Source: Lates calcarifer
Taxonomy: Eukaryota > Chordata > Actinopteri > Centropomidae
Direction: 5' to 3'
NCBI RefSeq assembly: GCF_001640805.2
Contig: NC_066852.1
Span: forward strand, 3,114,274-3,178,273
DNA length: 64,000 nt
Shown one piece after another: positions 1 through 62,533 of the stretch. The translations under genes were made by a program, and so were the position numbers. Numbering within the stretch: the stretch's first letter is position 1; every line of letters begins with the position of its first letter. Under the pieces are notes generated by a model that worked only from the letters and a program-made list of their open reading frames with translations, did not search any database and had not been told where the DNA came from.

Positions 1-331
1 TTCATGTTTTCATTTCTCTCCTCTTCTTTGTTGGTGGTGGGATATATTTGCAGATACTGCAGAGGTTTGTTTTGTGTGAGCATACTGTTTGCACACATGC
101 TGGCATTTAAATCTCTGATGAATGAGCGTATGTGCATGTGTTAACACGTGTAGATTTTGGTTGCTGCATCTATGCATTTTTGGGTTTGTGTGTAAAACTG
201 CACATGTAGATGTTAGGAAGATGTTCCTGTTTCTTCCCCTGTGGGTGGGGGTGGTGTATTGTGTGGGGAATGTTCGGAGATAGGGCTGTGTAGATGAGGG
301 ATGATTGGGACAGACAAGGGATAATGTGTGA

Positions 332-564
332 GGTTGCAATGATTATTTTCATTATCAGTTGATTTGCTGATTATTTTATTGATTAATTGATTAACTGATT
401 GATCATTAAGTCTGTAAAATGTTAAAAGAGATGTGCAAAAAGTTTAAAGAATGGAGGAAAAATGTCTTTGACCTGCTTGTCCAAAAGAAGATTGAAGTCA
501 GACACAGTGGATTAGTTCATAATTTTCTGAATGTTGAATAATCAACCAATGGTTGCAGCTCTAA
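332..564. repeat. Palindromic teleost miniature element, degraded
   Basis: The left side reads ggttgcaatgattatttt and the right side ends ggttgcagctctaa; the reverse complement of the right end resembles the left end, giving imperfect terminal inverted repeats. A run of gatta/attaa units follows the left end. I recognise this layout from a very common fish repeat with gttgcagctctaa at its end. It has no coding capacity. The family name is not certain. Confidence 0.6.
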
Positions 565-811
565 ATGTAAGAGAATGATTTGTTTGTATTAGCAGTATGA
601 TATACACAGCTCTTCAAGAACATCTAAATGTCAATCATATGGATATATTACTGGAAAAAACCTAAATCAAATTTTAAAGCCGAAGTTTTAGCAATAAAAT
701 ATTGGACAGTTTGTTCACAGCATTTATATGGTCACAATTTATGTTGAACATATTTCAGTTCTGGAGAATTTAATAGATGTACCTGAAATATAAAGAGACC
801 ACGTTCAGAGT

Positions 812-870
812 ATGAGGTCCCAGGTTGAAACATCCTTCCTGCTGAAGTGTCCTTGAGCAACAAATGTGAG
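812..870 (+). repeat. Possible SINE scrap
   Basis: The stretch contains ccaggttgaaacatcc, similar to a tRNA-type B box, followed by ctgctgaagtgtccttgagcaac, a phrase common in fish tRNA-derived SINEs. No A box or 3' tail is evident, so it is at best a fragment. Confidence 0.3.
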
Positions 871-1367
871 GGCTTCCATTCTCTTACCTGCCTTTACAGT
901 ATGTTGTCCCTGTGGAGCTGAGGGTTAAGGAAAGATTTCACCTCACAGTCAATTAAGTATCAAGACTATTGTGTCTTAAGAAAGAAAGTAAGAAATCAGA
1001 CATTATTTATCCTGTAGTTCATGTGAAGTACACAGACTTTTTATTTGTGTGTGTAGATGTTCTCACCAAGCATGTGATCTGAATTTGGAGGCTTTCAGAT
1101 GTCAGTGGTTAATAATACCATATAAATGCCCTGTGGGTGCACAGCATGACCTGAAGCAGTCCTAGCCTTCTGGTCTCATGTATCATTGCACTGTCATCTT
1201 CATTCATCTCTGTTATTGATTCATCTGTGGAATTGCTTTTGCCATGACGCAATACAAGGAGGAGGTCTGCTGCACACAGAGGGCGTTCACCTCTGACCTT
1301 GCACATAAATCACAGCCTCTAATAAAATTGACTCGTCCCATTCTTTTTCCCTCGCTGTTTCCTGCAG

Positions 1368-49977
<48,610 letters not shown>

Positions 49978-51280
49978 GATAAGAGGTGCAGTGTGAAGCA
50001 CTGCTCTCAGCTTTCTAAAGAAACGTTCCTTTCTATTTTTCTCTATTTCACCTAAGTGAAAGATAATTTTTCACAGACTAAAAGGCCAACTGTTGTTTTG
50101 GTTAGGGTTTGTTCCATTTAGTTTGCACAGTGCTGTAATCTCATACACGCTCACACAGAAGAGAATGCCAGGAAGCCAAAGACTTGACCAGAGGATCTCA
50201 ATCACTAGAGAAATCTGTAAATTATGGCTATAGGAATTATGTTTCACCGAGAGGCCACAGCCAGACCTGAGAGCTGCTCCAGTTCCTTTATTTTCAGGAA
50301 ATTATTCCAGAGAAAGCCTGATATGGACAGGACTGTAGGAGAGGTATGGTTTTGGCTGTGTTTTTGCTGGCTCACTGGGACTCTGCAGGACTGTACCTAC
50401 TCCAAACTAAGAGGCCTTTGATGAACAAAAAAACTGTCAAAGACTCTCATGAAAGTTACATTTAAAAATCATCTTGTTTTTGCCAAAGTAGGAAAAGTAT
50501 TCTTTTAATGGCAAAACTTATTTCATTGTTGTTCTTGGTGCAGCACACTCATGATTTGTACTCATGTTCATTCCTTACATTTTTCTACATTTCATAGGTA
50601 GTGAAAAGCAGTGCCCTACTACTAGCCCTCCTGGTAATGAACAAATCTAATGCCTTATCAAAAAACAGTCACAGTTCACTTCTTATATCAGTCAACAGAC
50701 ACGCTGTTTTCTCACTATGGCTAGAGACAGTGTAGTAAGAGCAACTATGTAAAATACTACGACTGATCTCGAGCATGAGGTATAAATAGAAAAGAGCTTG
50801 TGTATTGTGAGGAGCTCAGTCTTTGCATGGAAGGGGATCTTGAGGCACAATCAGCAACTTTTTTTTCCAAATTTGTAAATGTTTGTATTGTAATTATATA
50901 ATCATTCATACACATTACAGAAGTAAATATGTTATCATGCATTACACGCATGCCACGTCAGGCCTACATGCAGACATTCCTCTCTAGTATATGTATATAT
51001 CGTATCGAGCCAGAGTCACTTACTCCGAGCTAGAGGAGTGGGGAAGCCTGTCCTGAAAATTTGATAGTGTTGTGGTGAGTAGAAGGTCCCCCTCAGTGAT
51101 GTGTTGACAGAACTGTAGCTTTTTAACAAACTGGTATCACATTTGATTGTTGAACATGGGGATTTGCTATGCATCAGAATTGTAACACATCTAATCTTTT
51201 GATGATCTATTTCCCTTCCTCAAGTTCTGGCTGGCCTCCAGCCTCTGGGAAAATAAAAAACTTATAAGGTACTAGTTGGA
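49978..51280 (+). other. tmem132e: tmem132e 3' untranslated region (extent approximate)
   Basis: Sequence after the TGA has no coding features. The first canonical AATAAA is at 51252-51257, which would give a 3' UTR of about 1.3 kb. Variant signals (ATTAAA) occur later at about 51353 and 52248, so a longer UTR is possible. The true end cannot be set from sequence alone. Confidence 0.45.
51252..51257 (+). terminator. tmem132e: Candidate polyadenylation signal AATAAA
   Basis: First AATAAA after the tmem132e stop. Whether it is used is inferred only. Confidence 0.4.
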
Positions 51281-54200
51281 AACGTTCTCACTGACGACAA
51301 GATCCTCTCAACTCTGCAGGAAATGTCATCCACCCATAAAGGAGATTACTGATTAAATTATTGATTTTGCTCCATCATTTAAATCACAGTCATCCCATGT
51401 TGCCATGCTGTTTTTCCAAACACACTGTGTTATGTGTGTAGTCCTTATTTTGTTTAATCTATTCTGGAAACTCTCAACCCGGGGGTTTCACAGATTTGCT
51501 TTGTCTGAACTTTATGGACAGGGCCAGACACTAGTAGCTCTTACTGGTGAAGAAATCAGTGGTGTTGCTAGAGGCACACAAGCTGCGTAGGTGCCATGGG
51601 TGTGGTTGAAAGAAAGTGTGAAAGGATCTCAGGATGCTGAATCAGACTGACTGAAAACAACACAGCCAGTGGGTGTCATGTCAGGATTTTCTTGTGTGGA
51701 AGTGTTAATTGCAGTGAGTTTTTTTTTAAAGGTTTACTGACAAAACTACTCTGAAGCAGAGGGGAAAAAGGAAAGATCCGACTTGTTTAGAAAGAGCATA
51801 AAATATCTCAAGTGAGATTTCAACCAAAACACTGCACAGCAGCCAGTCACGTGGTAACTGAGAGCACGATGAAAGCAGATTTAATAGTATTTTTAATTGC
51901 AGTTGCCCTGTTAGTGTAGCGTATGCTTTTCTTTTTTGTACTCGGGTGGATGACTTTTGAAGGTTGATATTATTCCAGCTCTGATCTCTCTTAAAACAAG
52001 TTCTTTTCAAGACTAATGAAGCAACTATGAGATAAAAAATAGTTTCTGTGTCACTTTCCTTTAATTCTCTACTGCATCTAAGGGCTTGGATTTATATTTT
52101 ATGTTAACAGACTGACTGATTTTTGGTGATCCTATGAGAAAACTAATGTTACTTGCTCTCTCTGTGGTGATACTGAGCATAAGCTCTGTCTCACTCAAAA
52201 TGTACATTTTGTTGCCATCCTATCTGCTTTTTAGCCCCCACAGCCTTATTAAAGACCCAATCCAGAATTGTTTCCTTGTGGCAGTGCTGTTATACAAATA
52301 CCGGCTTCAAATGGGACAAAAACGCAGAATCTAAGACATGTTTTACTTTTAAAAATTGTTTCCTGAGCTCCTTATTCATTGACTATGTGTGACAGCTAAA
52401 TACAGTTATTAAATGTGGAAATGGTTCAATTGTTTCCTTACAGCGGCGTTGTAAATACTGGAGCAAAACAGGCTTTACTTTTTCACGTATATGGAAGTTG
52501 CCATGAGATTATTTTCCATCAGTAAACCATACCTTTCAATATTCTATACTTGTATATAGACCCACATTTGATATCTTGATGAATCCTGGATTGGGACTTT
52601 AAGGATTTGGTTTACTGCATGCCCTCTCTATGTTCCATGTGGTTGAAATGAATAATGACCTGATTCTGCTGTATAATAATATTCAATCTGTGTTAACATC
52701 TAAAAAGAAGATGAGACATTATTTTTGACAGTCCAAGCCCGTCCCTCAGCCACAGCATCAACATGATCTGCCATGAAATTGAGCAGAGTGTAGCAGCCAG
52801 CTGGAAGTGTTTGAGTTTCAACTTTAAATGATGGTGTCTCGGGATGAATGTAGGATCCTTAACTAAAGCTGGCTGTTTGGTGTTTAGTGTTAATGTTGTC
52901 AGCCCAATCTGGTGACATTACTGTAACAGATTAAGTATCTAATAGCAGCTTCACACATTCAGTAACATTCTGTTACGATTTCCAGTTTTTCCCACTAATT
53001 TACTCACACAGTATGTAAAGATGTTTTAGATCATTTCTTCATCCTACTTCCTGCTCCTCTGTGGATTTCATGTCTTTTCGTTTTCATAATGCTGCTTTGG
53101 TAACAGGACATATATTAGTCATTATGTGGTTTCTTCAAGCTGCTAATAGAAACTTAGTCATCTTACAAAGTGTAATTGAAGATCTTGACTTGTATTTTCG
53201 TGCTGCCCCCATGGAAAACTGTGCACGATGTGCACGACTCAGTTGGCTGTGCCAAGTAACCACCACACTGACTATAATATGTTAATGTACAGAGCACTGT
53301 TAAATTTCCTGTATTCTCTTGAAAACAAACCCTTGTATTTTCCCGTTATATGTAAAGTACTAAAGAAAATGCAATACACAAATGATTTGTCATTTTTACT
53401 TCATTCATAGGTGTTGAGAGGATGGGATGTTTTATGTATTTATCAAACATTTTTATCCCTCTCCCAGAAGTCTTCTCTATGTGAGCAAAGGTTTTACTGG
53501 GGGTTCAGCCTCAGTAGTTTCATATATGAAGGAACACTCTAACCTTGAAGGAGTCTGGCTCATTGGGCACTTAATATCTCACAGGAGGATTGGTGCAAAA
53601 ATCTCAAACATGCTTGATATATCAGCTGTTCGAAGGTAATGGTTATATGCCTCTGCAATTTATGTCCTGTTTATACACTGTTTTAACTTCCACTCATTCA
53701 CAGATATTTAAACAACAGACCTCGATGGAAAAGGAAGTCAAGACAAAAGAGGAGGGTGATTCCATAAGGGTATTTTATGTTTTTTTGAATCTTAACTGTA
53801 CAGTGTATGTAGCTCACATCTGACACCTTCACCCATGCATGTGTCCCTGCCAGAGCTGATCACATCCTGGCTTGAGTCCTACCAGTGTTTGAAGTCCATG
53901 GATGACTGCTGTTCACCCCTTGCTGTGGCGAGTCTGAAGGTCCCCCACCCCCCCACCCTCATCATATCCACTGGCAATTCCTGCAGAGACTTGGGTATAC
54001 AGAGCGACTGTGCACTCCTGCTCATCCAGCAGCTCCCATCCACAGAATCCATTCTTTGAGGTGTTTATTTGAAGTCTGGAGTGTTTACTCCTTTGGTTCA
54101 TTTCATTTGGGCAGCAGAGATCAAAGCCCTTTGAACTCAGGTAAGGCACACAGGTCATTAGGAGAGAGTAAGTAGGTCCATGGGACTAAGGGGACAGATG

Positions 54201-56816
54201 CCGACATCTGATAGCCGGTGGCACAGGCATGCAAAATAAATTGGAAATAAATTGGGAATTGCCACAGTCTGGAATGATTTTTACATTCATATTTGTGCGT
54301 TGAAATATATACAATATTATCTAAAGGCAGAAATCACAAATCTGGATTAATACCAAAAGGTTATCAGCTGCTGCTTCTGTCGACCAGATTTCAGCAAGTT
54401 CCATTCAAAAGCAGGAGATGTGTGTTCTCTAACTCTGTGGAGGAAATAACCACTGTACGTTTTAGATTAATAGAAAAATACAAGAATTTATTCCTCATGT
54501 CTTTTTGCCTATTATTATGCAAACAGAAGTTCTACATATTAGGTCAAGGACTTATCAAGGATCAAATTCAGCATCTTCAAACATGAGTAGTTATTCTCTG
54601 GGCCTAATTCAGTTCTACTAAAAGAAACAGGATAAGTCTACATTGATTTGACAAACTTTTATTGTTATGTCAGTGATACAGGAAATATTACAGAGCGTTA
54701 TAAAGTATTTTTTATCATCCCATTGTCTTTATAAATATAATGAAAATTCATTTATAAAGAAAAGCTTCAAAAGGCCTCTTACAAAAAATAAACACATTTT
54801 CATACAGAAAATACAGCACAGGCTGTGAGGTGCTGCCAGGTTGTGTTTATTGGTATGTTTGAGACTAAGTGCCGGGGGCGGGGAGCTGCTCTGTGAGCAG
54901 TGGCCTCAACACTGTAGCTCCTGTCAGCAGCTACTGGAAACCTCCTCCATACAGTACAGGACAGTATAGAGCTGTATTCAGCCTCAGCCTCTATTTAATC
55001 AAAAAGGAATATGGAAATCTAAAAATAGCCACAGGATACAGTGGCATCCTGTGATCATAGCAAATCTGTGCACACCATCCAAAATATATGAAGGTCACAG
55101 TGCAGCGATGTAGATTTTTATCTCCATGGAGATTCATGTTAAGCTACTAAAACACATGTTATTTAAAGGCACCAGAAATATCAAATGAGATTTTTTTAAA
55201 TGTTCATATACAACAAAACAAAACAAACGTCCAGTAGCTGTTTTGTACCAAAAAGTCATAGTTGATGCTGCACTTAGTGCTCAGATGTTCCAAACATGTT
55301 CTTGAGTTTAAAGGATCATTCTGCTGATATTCGATATTGTACACATAGTCAACAAATCTTATGAAAAGATGAGTCAAACCCACATAAACTGTCACCATGG
55401 GGAAATAATCAGTAACGTTCCAAAATCAGAGCTGAAAAAACTGCCCAATAAATACACAGTTTACTGATGCTTGAGTAACGTCTGCTAAAACCTGCAGTTC
55501 GCAGCTGTCAAAGGAAAATTATTTAATCTTTTTTAAATAATGAAACTTCAAAACTGTGACCTGTTTTTGAACATTTACCTCTTCAGCAGGAACCAGTGGG
55601 TTCATGGTTTAAGTGGCACTGATAGGGTAGGGGCTGGAAATTATTGAGAGACAGTGTTTTGGCTTTGGGCTTTTCATGGGATTTATTAAAAGAAAATTAA
55701 ATAATATCACCAGTCTTTGCTTTATGAGATTTAACTGAAATAATTATGCAGTCAGAACATGTATTAATAGTGGTCTCTACAGAGATGCAGTCCTAGTCCT
55801 TGAAAAATCCACTGACAAATCACATTCAGCTACTCTGACCCATGATTTTAATGACGTACACTTCAGGGTAATGGCTGCGTTAGGTTTAGCATATGCTGCT
55901 GCTGTATGTACAAAAATATACAGGACTTGGAGCATGTATTCATTTCATACTCTATTTCATAATCTACTGTATCTGAGCTCTTTAATTACACATTTGATGC
56001 TCAGACAAACGGCACAAATGCAGCTTGGTCATGACTGAACTCCTCTGATTTAACATATTATTTTTCTGATGCCTCATGTCAGTGGCATTTCAGCAGTCGA
56101 ATAGATTCAGCTCAGGGGCAAATTGTTTCAATGTGAAGTGCAGGATTGTCTCCGAGTGAATCAATCTGCGAGCTCTCTGCGAGCGCACAGCCATTTATGC
56201 CTTATCTAACCTGTAATAAAGGGTCACTTCAGGAGCTCCAGGAGCCCCACTGCTTCAGAAAACCTTTATGTTTCAAGACAACGTCATAGATCCAGCACTA
56301 CACTGGCTGGACTCATATTTAATTACAGCTGTATGTGAAATGAATTGTATTCATGAAGGGGTGAAAAACACCTGAAGCCGATGGTGGTAATGTAGCTCTC
56401 ATGTCTGGTCCCATTTTTTGTGTGTGTTTTTTTTTATTTTATTTTATTCCAGGCCAGTCATGGAGACTGTGATCATATGTCAAGATATTTCCAGAGCAGC
56501 TACAACGAAGCCTGACAGCAGAAATATCTTAAACTATATAAAACATCAACAGCAAATGTCAGGTTTCAGTGTCAGTCCCTCCGAATCAAAGAGGGAGCCT
56601 TCTTTCTACACTTACCATTTTCACAGGCGTTCAGCAATCATACAGGGAGAAATCCATCATAGGGGAAGCGGAGATAACAGCCACACACTGACAGCTGCCT
56701 CCATAGACCAGAATGCAATGCTGAGACAAGACACGTTGCATTTTAGGTGAGGGCTACAACTCTTCATGTGAGTGGTAAAAATCTTGCTCCAGCTGTGCTG
56801 TTCACATTTCTCTTTC

Positions 56817-56820
<4 letters not shown>
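51281..56820. other. Downstream gene-poor sequence
   Basis: AT-rich DNA with only short unsupported open frames (for example 53835-54059 and 56418-56750). A TTTATT at 54658-54663 would be an AATAAA on the minus strand and could mark the end of a convergent transcript, without other support. Nothing else is recognised. Confidence 0.6.

Positions 56821-56862
<42 letters not shown>
56821..56862. repeat. Compound TA/GA microsatellite
   Basis: About 32 bp of (TA)n run straight into (GA)n. Confidence 0.95.
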
Positions 56863-59800
56863 TCCTTGTATGTTAAAGCTCCTTCTCTGGAGAGATAAAG
56901 TAAGAAATCACTACCTGAAATGGAAGTAGACCATCAGGTTGAGGGAAAGTTGATACCAGAAAAAGTACATTTCAACACTTCTTCAACTTCTTGAGTGGGA
57001 TGAAGATTACAGCTGTGACTTCTATAGTGTGATAAGGAGCGTCTTGCTGATAGAGATGATCAGTTCTGCCTCAAACCCAACACAAGGAAGGTGAATGGGA
57101 AAAGAGGTGTGGATGGTAATAAACATTTCTGAGTGTCAGTTAATCCCCTAAAAAGACCAAAGCCAACAGTGTGTCATTGTATCTCTCACTACTTTCCAAT
57201 TTCCCCACCCTGTCTGTGGCACTCAGCCCCAAACCCACCGCTTCCCACTGCAGATTAAAACCAAAAACACATTTAACCTTTTTTCTAAATAAGATAAATA
57301 ATTTCTTAAAACAGTGGGGTTTTTCTAGAGAACTCACTCACCTTAAAAAAAAAAAAAACAATATGATTATTTCTTTCAAAAGACAGTGTCCCCAATACTC
57401 TGAATACACCACGCTCACTGTTTTCAAACCCTTTCCAATGAAAGCTGTGTACAGCGAGTTCTGTGGATTGACCAGTTCCTATGACAATGTGATGTTGTTT
57501 TATTTCTTCTAAGAGTCATTTATTGAATGCTATATCGCTAAGAGAATTCATTTTACCTGATGTTAGGGCAGAAATCCCAGAAACATATATTTTAAAACCT
57601 GAGCACAGCAGTCAGGCACAGGTGTAACTGATGAAGCTAATGTTGATAACAGTCATTAATGTCATTAGTTAGTTATGTCTCTTCTTTTCCTGCTTTGAAA
57701 TGTTGTGAAAAGAGTTGTATTATGCTGAGGAGGCACCAGACTCTGCTCAGCCTGATGCCACTACAAGTGAGAAAATGTTCCTCCGTGATTCTGGCAAAGT
57801 AGTGTCAATATTAAAGGGTCAGTTGACTTGACATATTTGCTCAGGCTTGGCTTTCAGCCTACAGCTGTCATTTTTCTTTTCCAAACACTGACATTTAGCT
57901 TTTTTTCAGATGAGTGTAAAATATATCTCAGGAAGACAAAGGATGGTGACAAACACTGAATAACTTCAGGCTCCAGTTACAGGGCGACACCAGCATGGAT
58001 GCAACTTTATCACTAACTGGTGGCAGAGGGCGCCGGCTAACTAACTAGAAATGAGGAAAAACATTCACACCCTGTAGCACTTAGATGCACTTTTAATGAG
58101 ACATCCATCAGTGACGCTTCGAGCTACATGCTCTTCTTCAGATGGGCCACTTCCTCACGTTTCAACAACTCACATGACTAACAAGACACATGGAACTGAG
58201 AAATGGTGGTTAGCAGCATTGATCACTCTGGCATAAGGCTGACCTCCCATTTGAGGACATCTACCTACATAACAGGTGGTAACAGAGAGATCAATTTCCT
58301 GTTTCCTGTCTCTCAACAAACAGGCTGACACTGCCTTGTTTGCATATGCCTTCATTTTAAGCTTATTAAAGGCTAAAGAGATGTTGTACATGTAGCTGGT
58401 TAAACTGCTGTGGATACTACAGTTTCTTTGTCCTAGTAAGGGTATGACTCTTGAGAACCAAATCTGTGTTAGCCTTTCACTAGCTTAGTGTCCATAACAA
58501 CTGTATGTATATCGTAAAATCTGTGTACTGTGTCCTATTTTCAGGATTTAGAGAGCTTTTGACTTGGAGGATGTTTCTGTGATCCTGGATAAAGGACAGC
58601 CCTGACTACATGAAGTCAGCCTATAGCTTTTGGCAAGAGGCTTTATCATAAAGTGATTTTTACACATTTAGAAACAAATTTAGATGGTGTGGAAGGAATC
58701 CTCAGTAGAATACAATTAAAATTTTTTCCACAGCTTTGACACAGTGATGTTGCTCAAACACAGGGAGGGGGTGCCAATAAACAGGCAGCATCAAAACAAG
58801 CGGCATGTTGACAACTCTTACCCAGGTCAATGTGCTGTGCCAGCGGCCTTTCTATCCAAACTAACATTATTCACTGCTTGAAATGCTGTGTAATCAGTAG
58901 CTGCTGTGGAGCGTTTGGCGAGCGCTCACCAAAGCAATGTGTCCTCCCACTGCTCAACACGCATAATTCCTTTTTCATCAGAGGGACTGGCTGTGCAGGA
59001 TGAGTGCAGCCTCCAGTGTCCTGGTGGTGTTTTAAATAAATCTATCTGGATGGTTCTTTTGTTTTCTGAGGGAACAGTGTTTTGCAACCAAGGACAACAA
59101 AACCATTATTCATCATGGTGGGTGAGACAGCAGTTTAAAGTTTTATTGAGGCTCAAGGTGTGCCTTTGTAAGCATGTCCTGTCTTCAGCCTTGGCCAATG
59201 AAGGTCTAGAAAACTGAGGAGAGGGCAAGCTAGTCTTTGGAAAGCTTTTTCCTTGATAGTTACACTGTCAAGGTTTTCTGGGGTGTGATGGTGTGTGCCC
59301 TAATAGATTAAAGAAATCTGAAGATAGAGGAATCATAGATATGTTTCTCAAGCCTTTGTATTTGCATCTTTTACTTCTTTTTGATGTTCTCTTTTTGTTG
59401 AAACTGCAGTGTGAACTTGCAGACAGCAACCATACAACACACCAAAAAATCATACATGTTTTATGAACACAAGAGCCCAATGAAAAATTCAGCTTTTCTT
59501 ACCCAAACACAAAATTGTCATCTCATCCTGTCCAATAAGGCCTAAAATCATAACTTGGAGGATCAGTTATTATTTATTGGATTTTAATATATGCACAACA
59601 ACAATAGTGCTGACAGCTCACGCCGTCACATCCTGACATCCATCCACAGTGGTTCAGTTTGAGTGTGTTTCTGAATGTTCCCTCAAGCACGTTCACAACA
59701 CTGTGTGGGAGTCTGTTTGGCTCTCAGTATGGCTCTCAGGAAATGAAAGTCAAAGCTTAAGAACATAGCTTTTGGCTACCGACTGACACCTGATGTGTGT

Positions 59801-60103
59801 GAGATTGTGTGTTTAGACCACTACTCACCTGCACGTTACTGTGCCCTCTGAGAAAACACGACCTAACAACAGTGACCGGGGCCAAGTTATGTCACCGCAG
59901 GGATGATGCTGCTTACCAGCCTCCACAGGCTTGATGTGCGCTGTTAGAAAATAAGCAACATATTCAGAAATTTGTTGTATAAAGTCTTTCTGTTTTCCTG
60001 ACGGCTCTCGTTCATCACTTCCTGCATGGATCTTGGTTCATGAGTCTTATTTGAAATAACAGCTGACTGTTTTTAAACTGTGCAGAGATTCACTGTGTGT
60101 CTC

Positions 60104-60126
60104 GCTGCTGCTGCTGCTGCTGCTGC
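60104..60126. repeat. CTG trinucleotide repeat
   Basis: Between seven and eight GCT/CTG units without a surrounding coding frame. Confidence 0.9.
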
Positions 60127-60755
60127 AGTCTGGCCATACTTCACCTCATGTAGGATGCCACGAAAAAACCCAGCTTTTTAAAAATCAGTTCTGATTGGGC
60201 TGTGCAGCGATCTCCGTGTAATGACATGCAAATGCATCTTTCAGACGGTGAAAATGTGTTTTTAGTCCATTGCCACCTTCACAGCAGGCCTGGGAAGCTC
60301 AACACGCTTTGATGTTGGAGCTGGGCTCACGATGTGTTCACGTCATGTTGGAAGTCTGCACAGGCTCCGATGTCACCCACTTAGTGTCGTGAATTGTGGA
60401 CGTGTTATCACAAGCAGCAAACATGGCTCTGAATCCATGAATTTTGCCAAAGATGATGATCAAATGATCTGTCTGGCAAACTATTTATGTAAAGCGATTT
60501 CTGCTGTAGTTTTTTTTATGGTCGACTTTGAATTCATAAATGAAAAGTTAACTCTTCTAGTGTCTTTTGCTTCTCTGATATAAAACTACCTCTGCAGCAA
60601 TTTTAGAAACCTCATCAGCAATAATGTACATCATTTGCAGCTTTATATGTAATAGATACATATGGTGATATCTTTGATTAAAGGTGTTGCCCACATTTCC
60701 ATGCAGTGTGATGTCTACACAGATGGTAGAAGCAACCACACACACAGAGAGAGAC

Positions 60756-60927
60756 TTAATAGGAACTGTTGGCAGCCTCCCTTAAGTGGCTGAGAAAGGG
60801 AGGGTTTACAGTCTCAGTGGGAGTCAACATCTTGTCAGGGTCCATCGGCAGCAAGCCCTCTGCAAGAGGGTGATAACCCCGAGCCGTTTTCTCAGCCAAC
60901 ATGTCCAACTTAATCATCAGTAAGACT
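60756..60927 (-). CDS. Weak candidate terminal exon, unknown product
   Basis: On the minus strand a good acceptor (ttctttgcatttcttcttct, then gggtcag) precedes an open frame of 57 residues containing LMIKLDMLAEKTARGYH and MDPDKMLTPTETVNPPF and ending at TAA. The local composition is less AT-rich than around it. I do not recognise the protein and see no partner exon, so chance remains the more likely explanation. Confidence 0.2.
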
Positions 60928-62061
60928 CTGACCCAGAAGAAGAAATGCAAAGAAAGCAAATAAACCCTCAGCCGTAACAAACAAACTGAGTATTTTTGTA
61001 ATGTCAGATGTGACAAATTCTTGAACATTGGTTACCTTCTCCTCTAGAAATATGTCCAACAAGAGCTAAATGCTCCTTGATTAAGACATTTTTTCAGGTT
61101 GAGAATTGTCTTTTGTCTAACTACATCAAAAGACAATGAGGTGTAGCATAGATAATCATACATATTTAATACACTAGTCTCTAGAAAGCAAAATAAGGAT
61201 GATATAGAGATAAATCTATATGTGCAGCATTCACTGAGCTTTCTTGCAAATGATCTCAGGAAATGTTTGCTCACACATATATATCCAGAACCTTTTCACA
61301 TAAAGAACTGTTTTGTCAGGAACTTGTTCTTCAGGGATTCATTATGTGACAAAAATCAATGATCATTTTCTTGGCTTTAGTGTGGTGATTTCATTTTGAA
61401 AGCAACCTGTAAATGTCAACACCAGGCATTATTGAGTAAACCAGTTAAATTTATTGAGGTACATGAGTGCCTTCAGACGTCAATCTTTAGTGAGTTTTTA
61501 CCACTTGATGGAGAATCTGAGTTTGTACGCCCGGCAGCATCACAGGCTGCAGGGGAGCCAAGGATACAGCAGCACATGAGCACACATTTGTTAACTGAGA
61601 TTAATATGAGGACATTCCAGGGGGAAGGGTTAAAGACACAAGAGAAGAAAGAACTCGATCCTTGCGTGTAGGTCACAGCATACCACCATATGCTGCTGTA
61701 CATACTGAGCGAACCCAGCATGTTACAAGAAGACACGTTGTATATAATTTATACTTCATACATGATTCATCTCCAGCTATAGAAAAAGTCTCAGTGAGGC
61801 TCAAACTGAATTGAAAACTGTCTCACGACACGCTGGTTATGATGCGTTGAAGGACACATACTTAAACCCTGCACTAAAAAGACCCTGCTTGTAACAAATG
61901 GCCAATTTCATGCAATGTGGGCAAATCACGATGAGTGTAGTGTACTGGCTATAATATAAAGTAGCATATTGATCCCTTTGACCGGGAAATGAGGCTGTTG
62001 ATGGCAAAAGAACTGTGATCATAATGTAAGAACAACACTGGAATATAAAAAGAAGCAAAAA

Positions 62062-62533
62062 CAGTGGTGAACCTAAGAACATTTACTCAACTTCTGTTTG
62101 CAGCAACATTTTGAGATACTTTACTTCCATTTCATCCTGCACTGATTAAACTAAATTTATTATTATATACTGTTATTATTATAAGTTTTTACATTTTAAA
62201 ACCATGACATAAGCTCTGATCTGTCTGTGATCCCTCACAAAACATTTGTCATGTTTCAGTTGGTTGTCATCAGCAGTCCCACCCCTAAACTTCTGGTTTC
62301 ATCAGCTAAGTGTTACAAACAAAGATCACACCCACAAATTAATGTTATAATTAATGTTGTTTGTTGGGTAACAAAGCTAAATTTTTTCTTATTTCCTACC
62401 ATCATCATAAACAATATAACAATATAATGTCCAGTATGAGAATCAGTCAGAGAGGCCAGTGCAGACTGAGTATTTACATCATTGTACTGATATTTTACTT
62501 AAGTAAAAGACCTGAATACTTATTTCTTCACTG
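62062..62533 (-). mobile_element. hAT-like miniature transposon
   Basis: The left end cagtggtgaa and the right end ttcttcactg form short imperfect terminal inverted repeats. The next sequence, acatttactcaacttctg and ttttgagatactttacttcc, and the right part, ttttacttaagtaaaagacc, match a very common fish element. The 8 bp on each side (agcaaaaa and agcataag) agree at 6 of 8 positions, as expected for an old hAT target-site duplication. There is no transposase. Confidence 0.7.

Larger units (their letters stand above)
1..1367 (+). other. tmem132e: tmem132e intron, 3' part
   Basis: Because the exon at 1368 begins inside a codon, this stretch is the 3' end of an intron whose donor lies upstream of the window. 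It is AT-rich and holds a degenerate dispersed repeat at 332-564 and a weak SINE-like scrap near 812-870. Open frames on the minus strand here show no recognisable protein features. Confidence 0.85.
56863..62061. other. Gene-poor sequence
   Basis: Mostly unremarkable AT-rich DNA. It holds a possible dispersed repeat around 58060-58150 (gtgacgcttcgagctacatg then ctcttcttcag, the layout of a fish repeat with a ctgaagaagag end in reverse), a CTG run at 60104-60126, and one weak candidate minus-strand exon at 60756-60927. Confidence 0.6.

Noticed and set aside
10..339. 109-codon minus-strand open frame
   Set aside because: It comes from GT-rich DNA read in reverse, giving His/Thr/Pro-rich low-complexity sequence, and it runs into a known repeat.
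53835..54059. 74-codon plus-strand open frame with fairly balanced composition
   Set aside because: No homology that I recognise and no acceptor or donor that would make it an exon of tmem132e or another gene.
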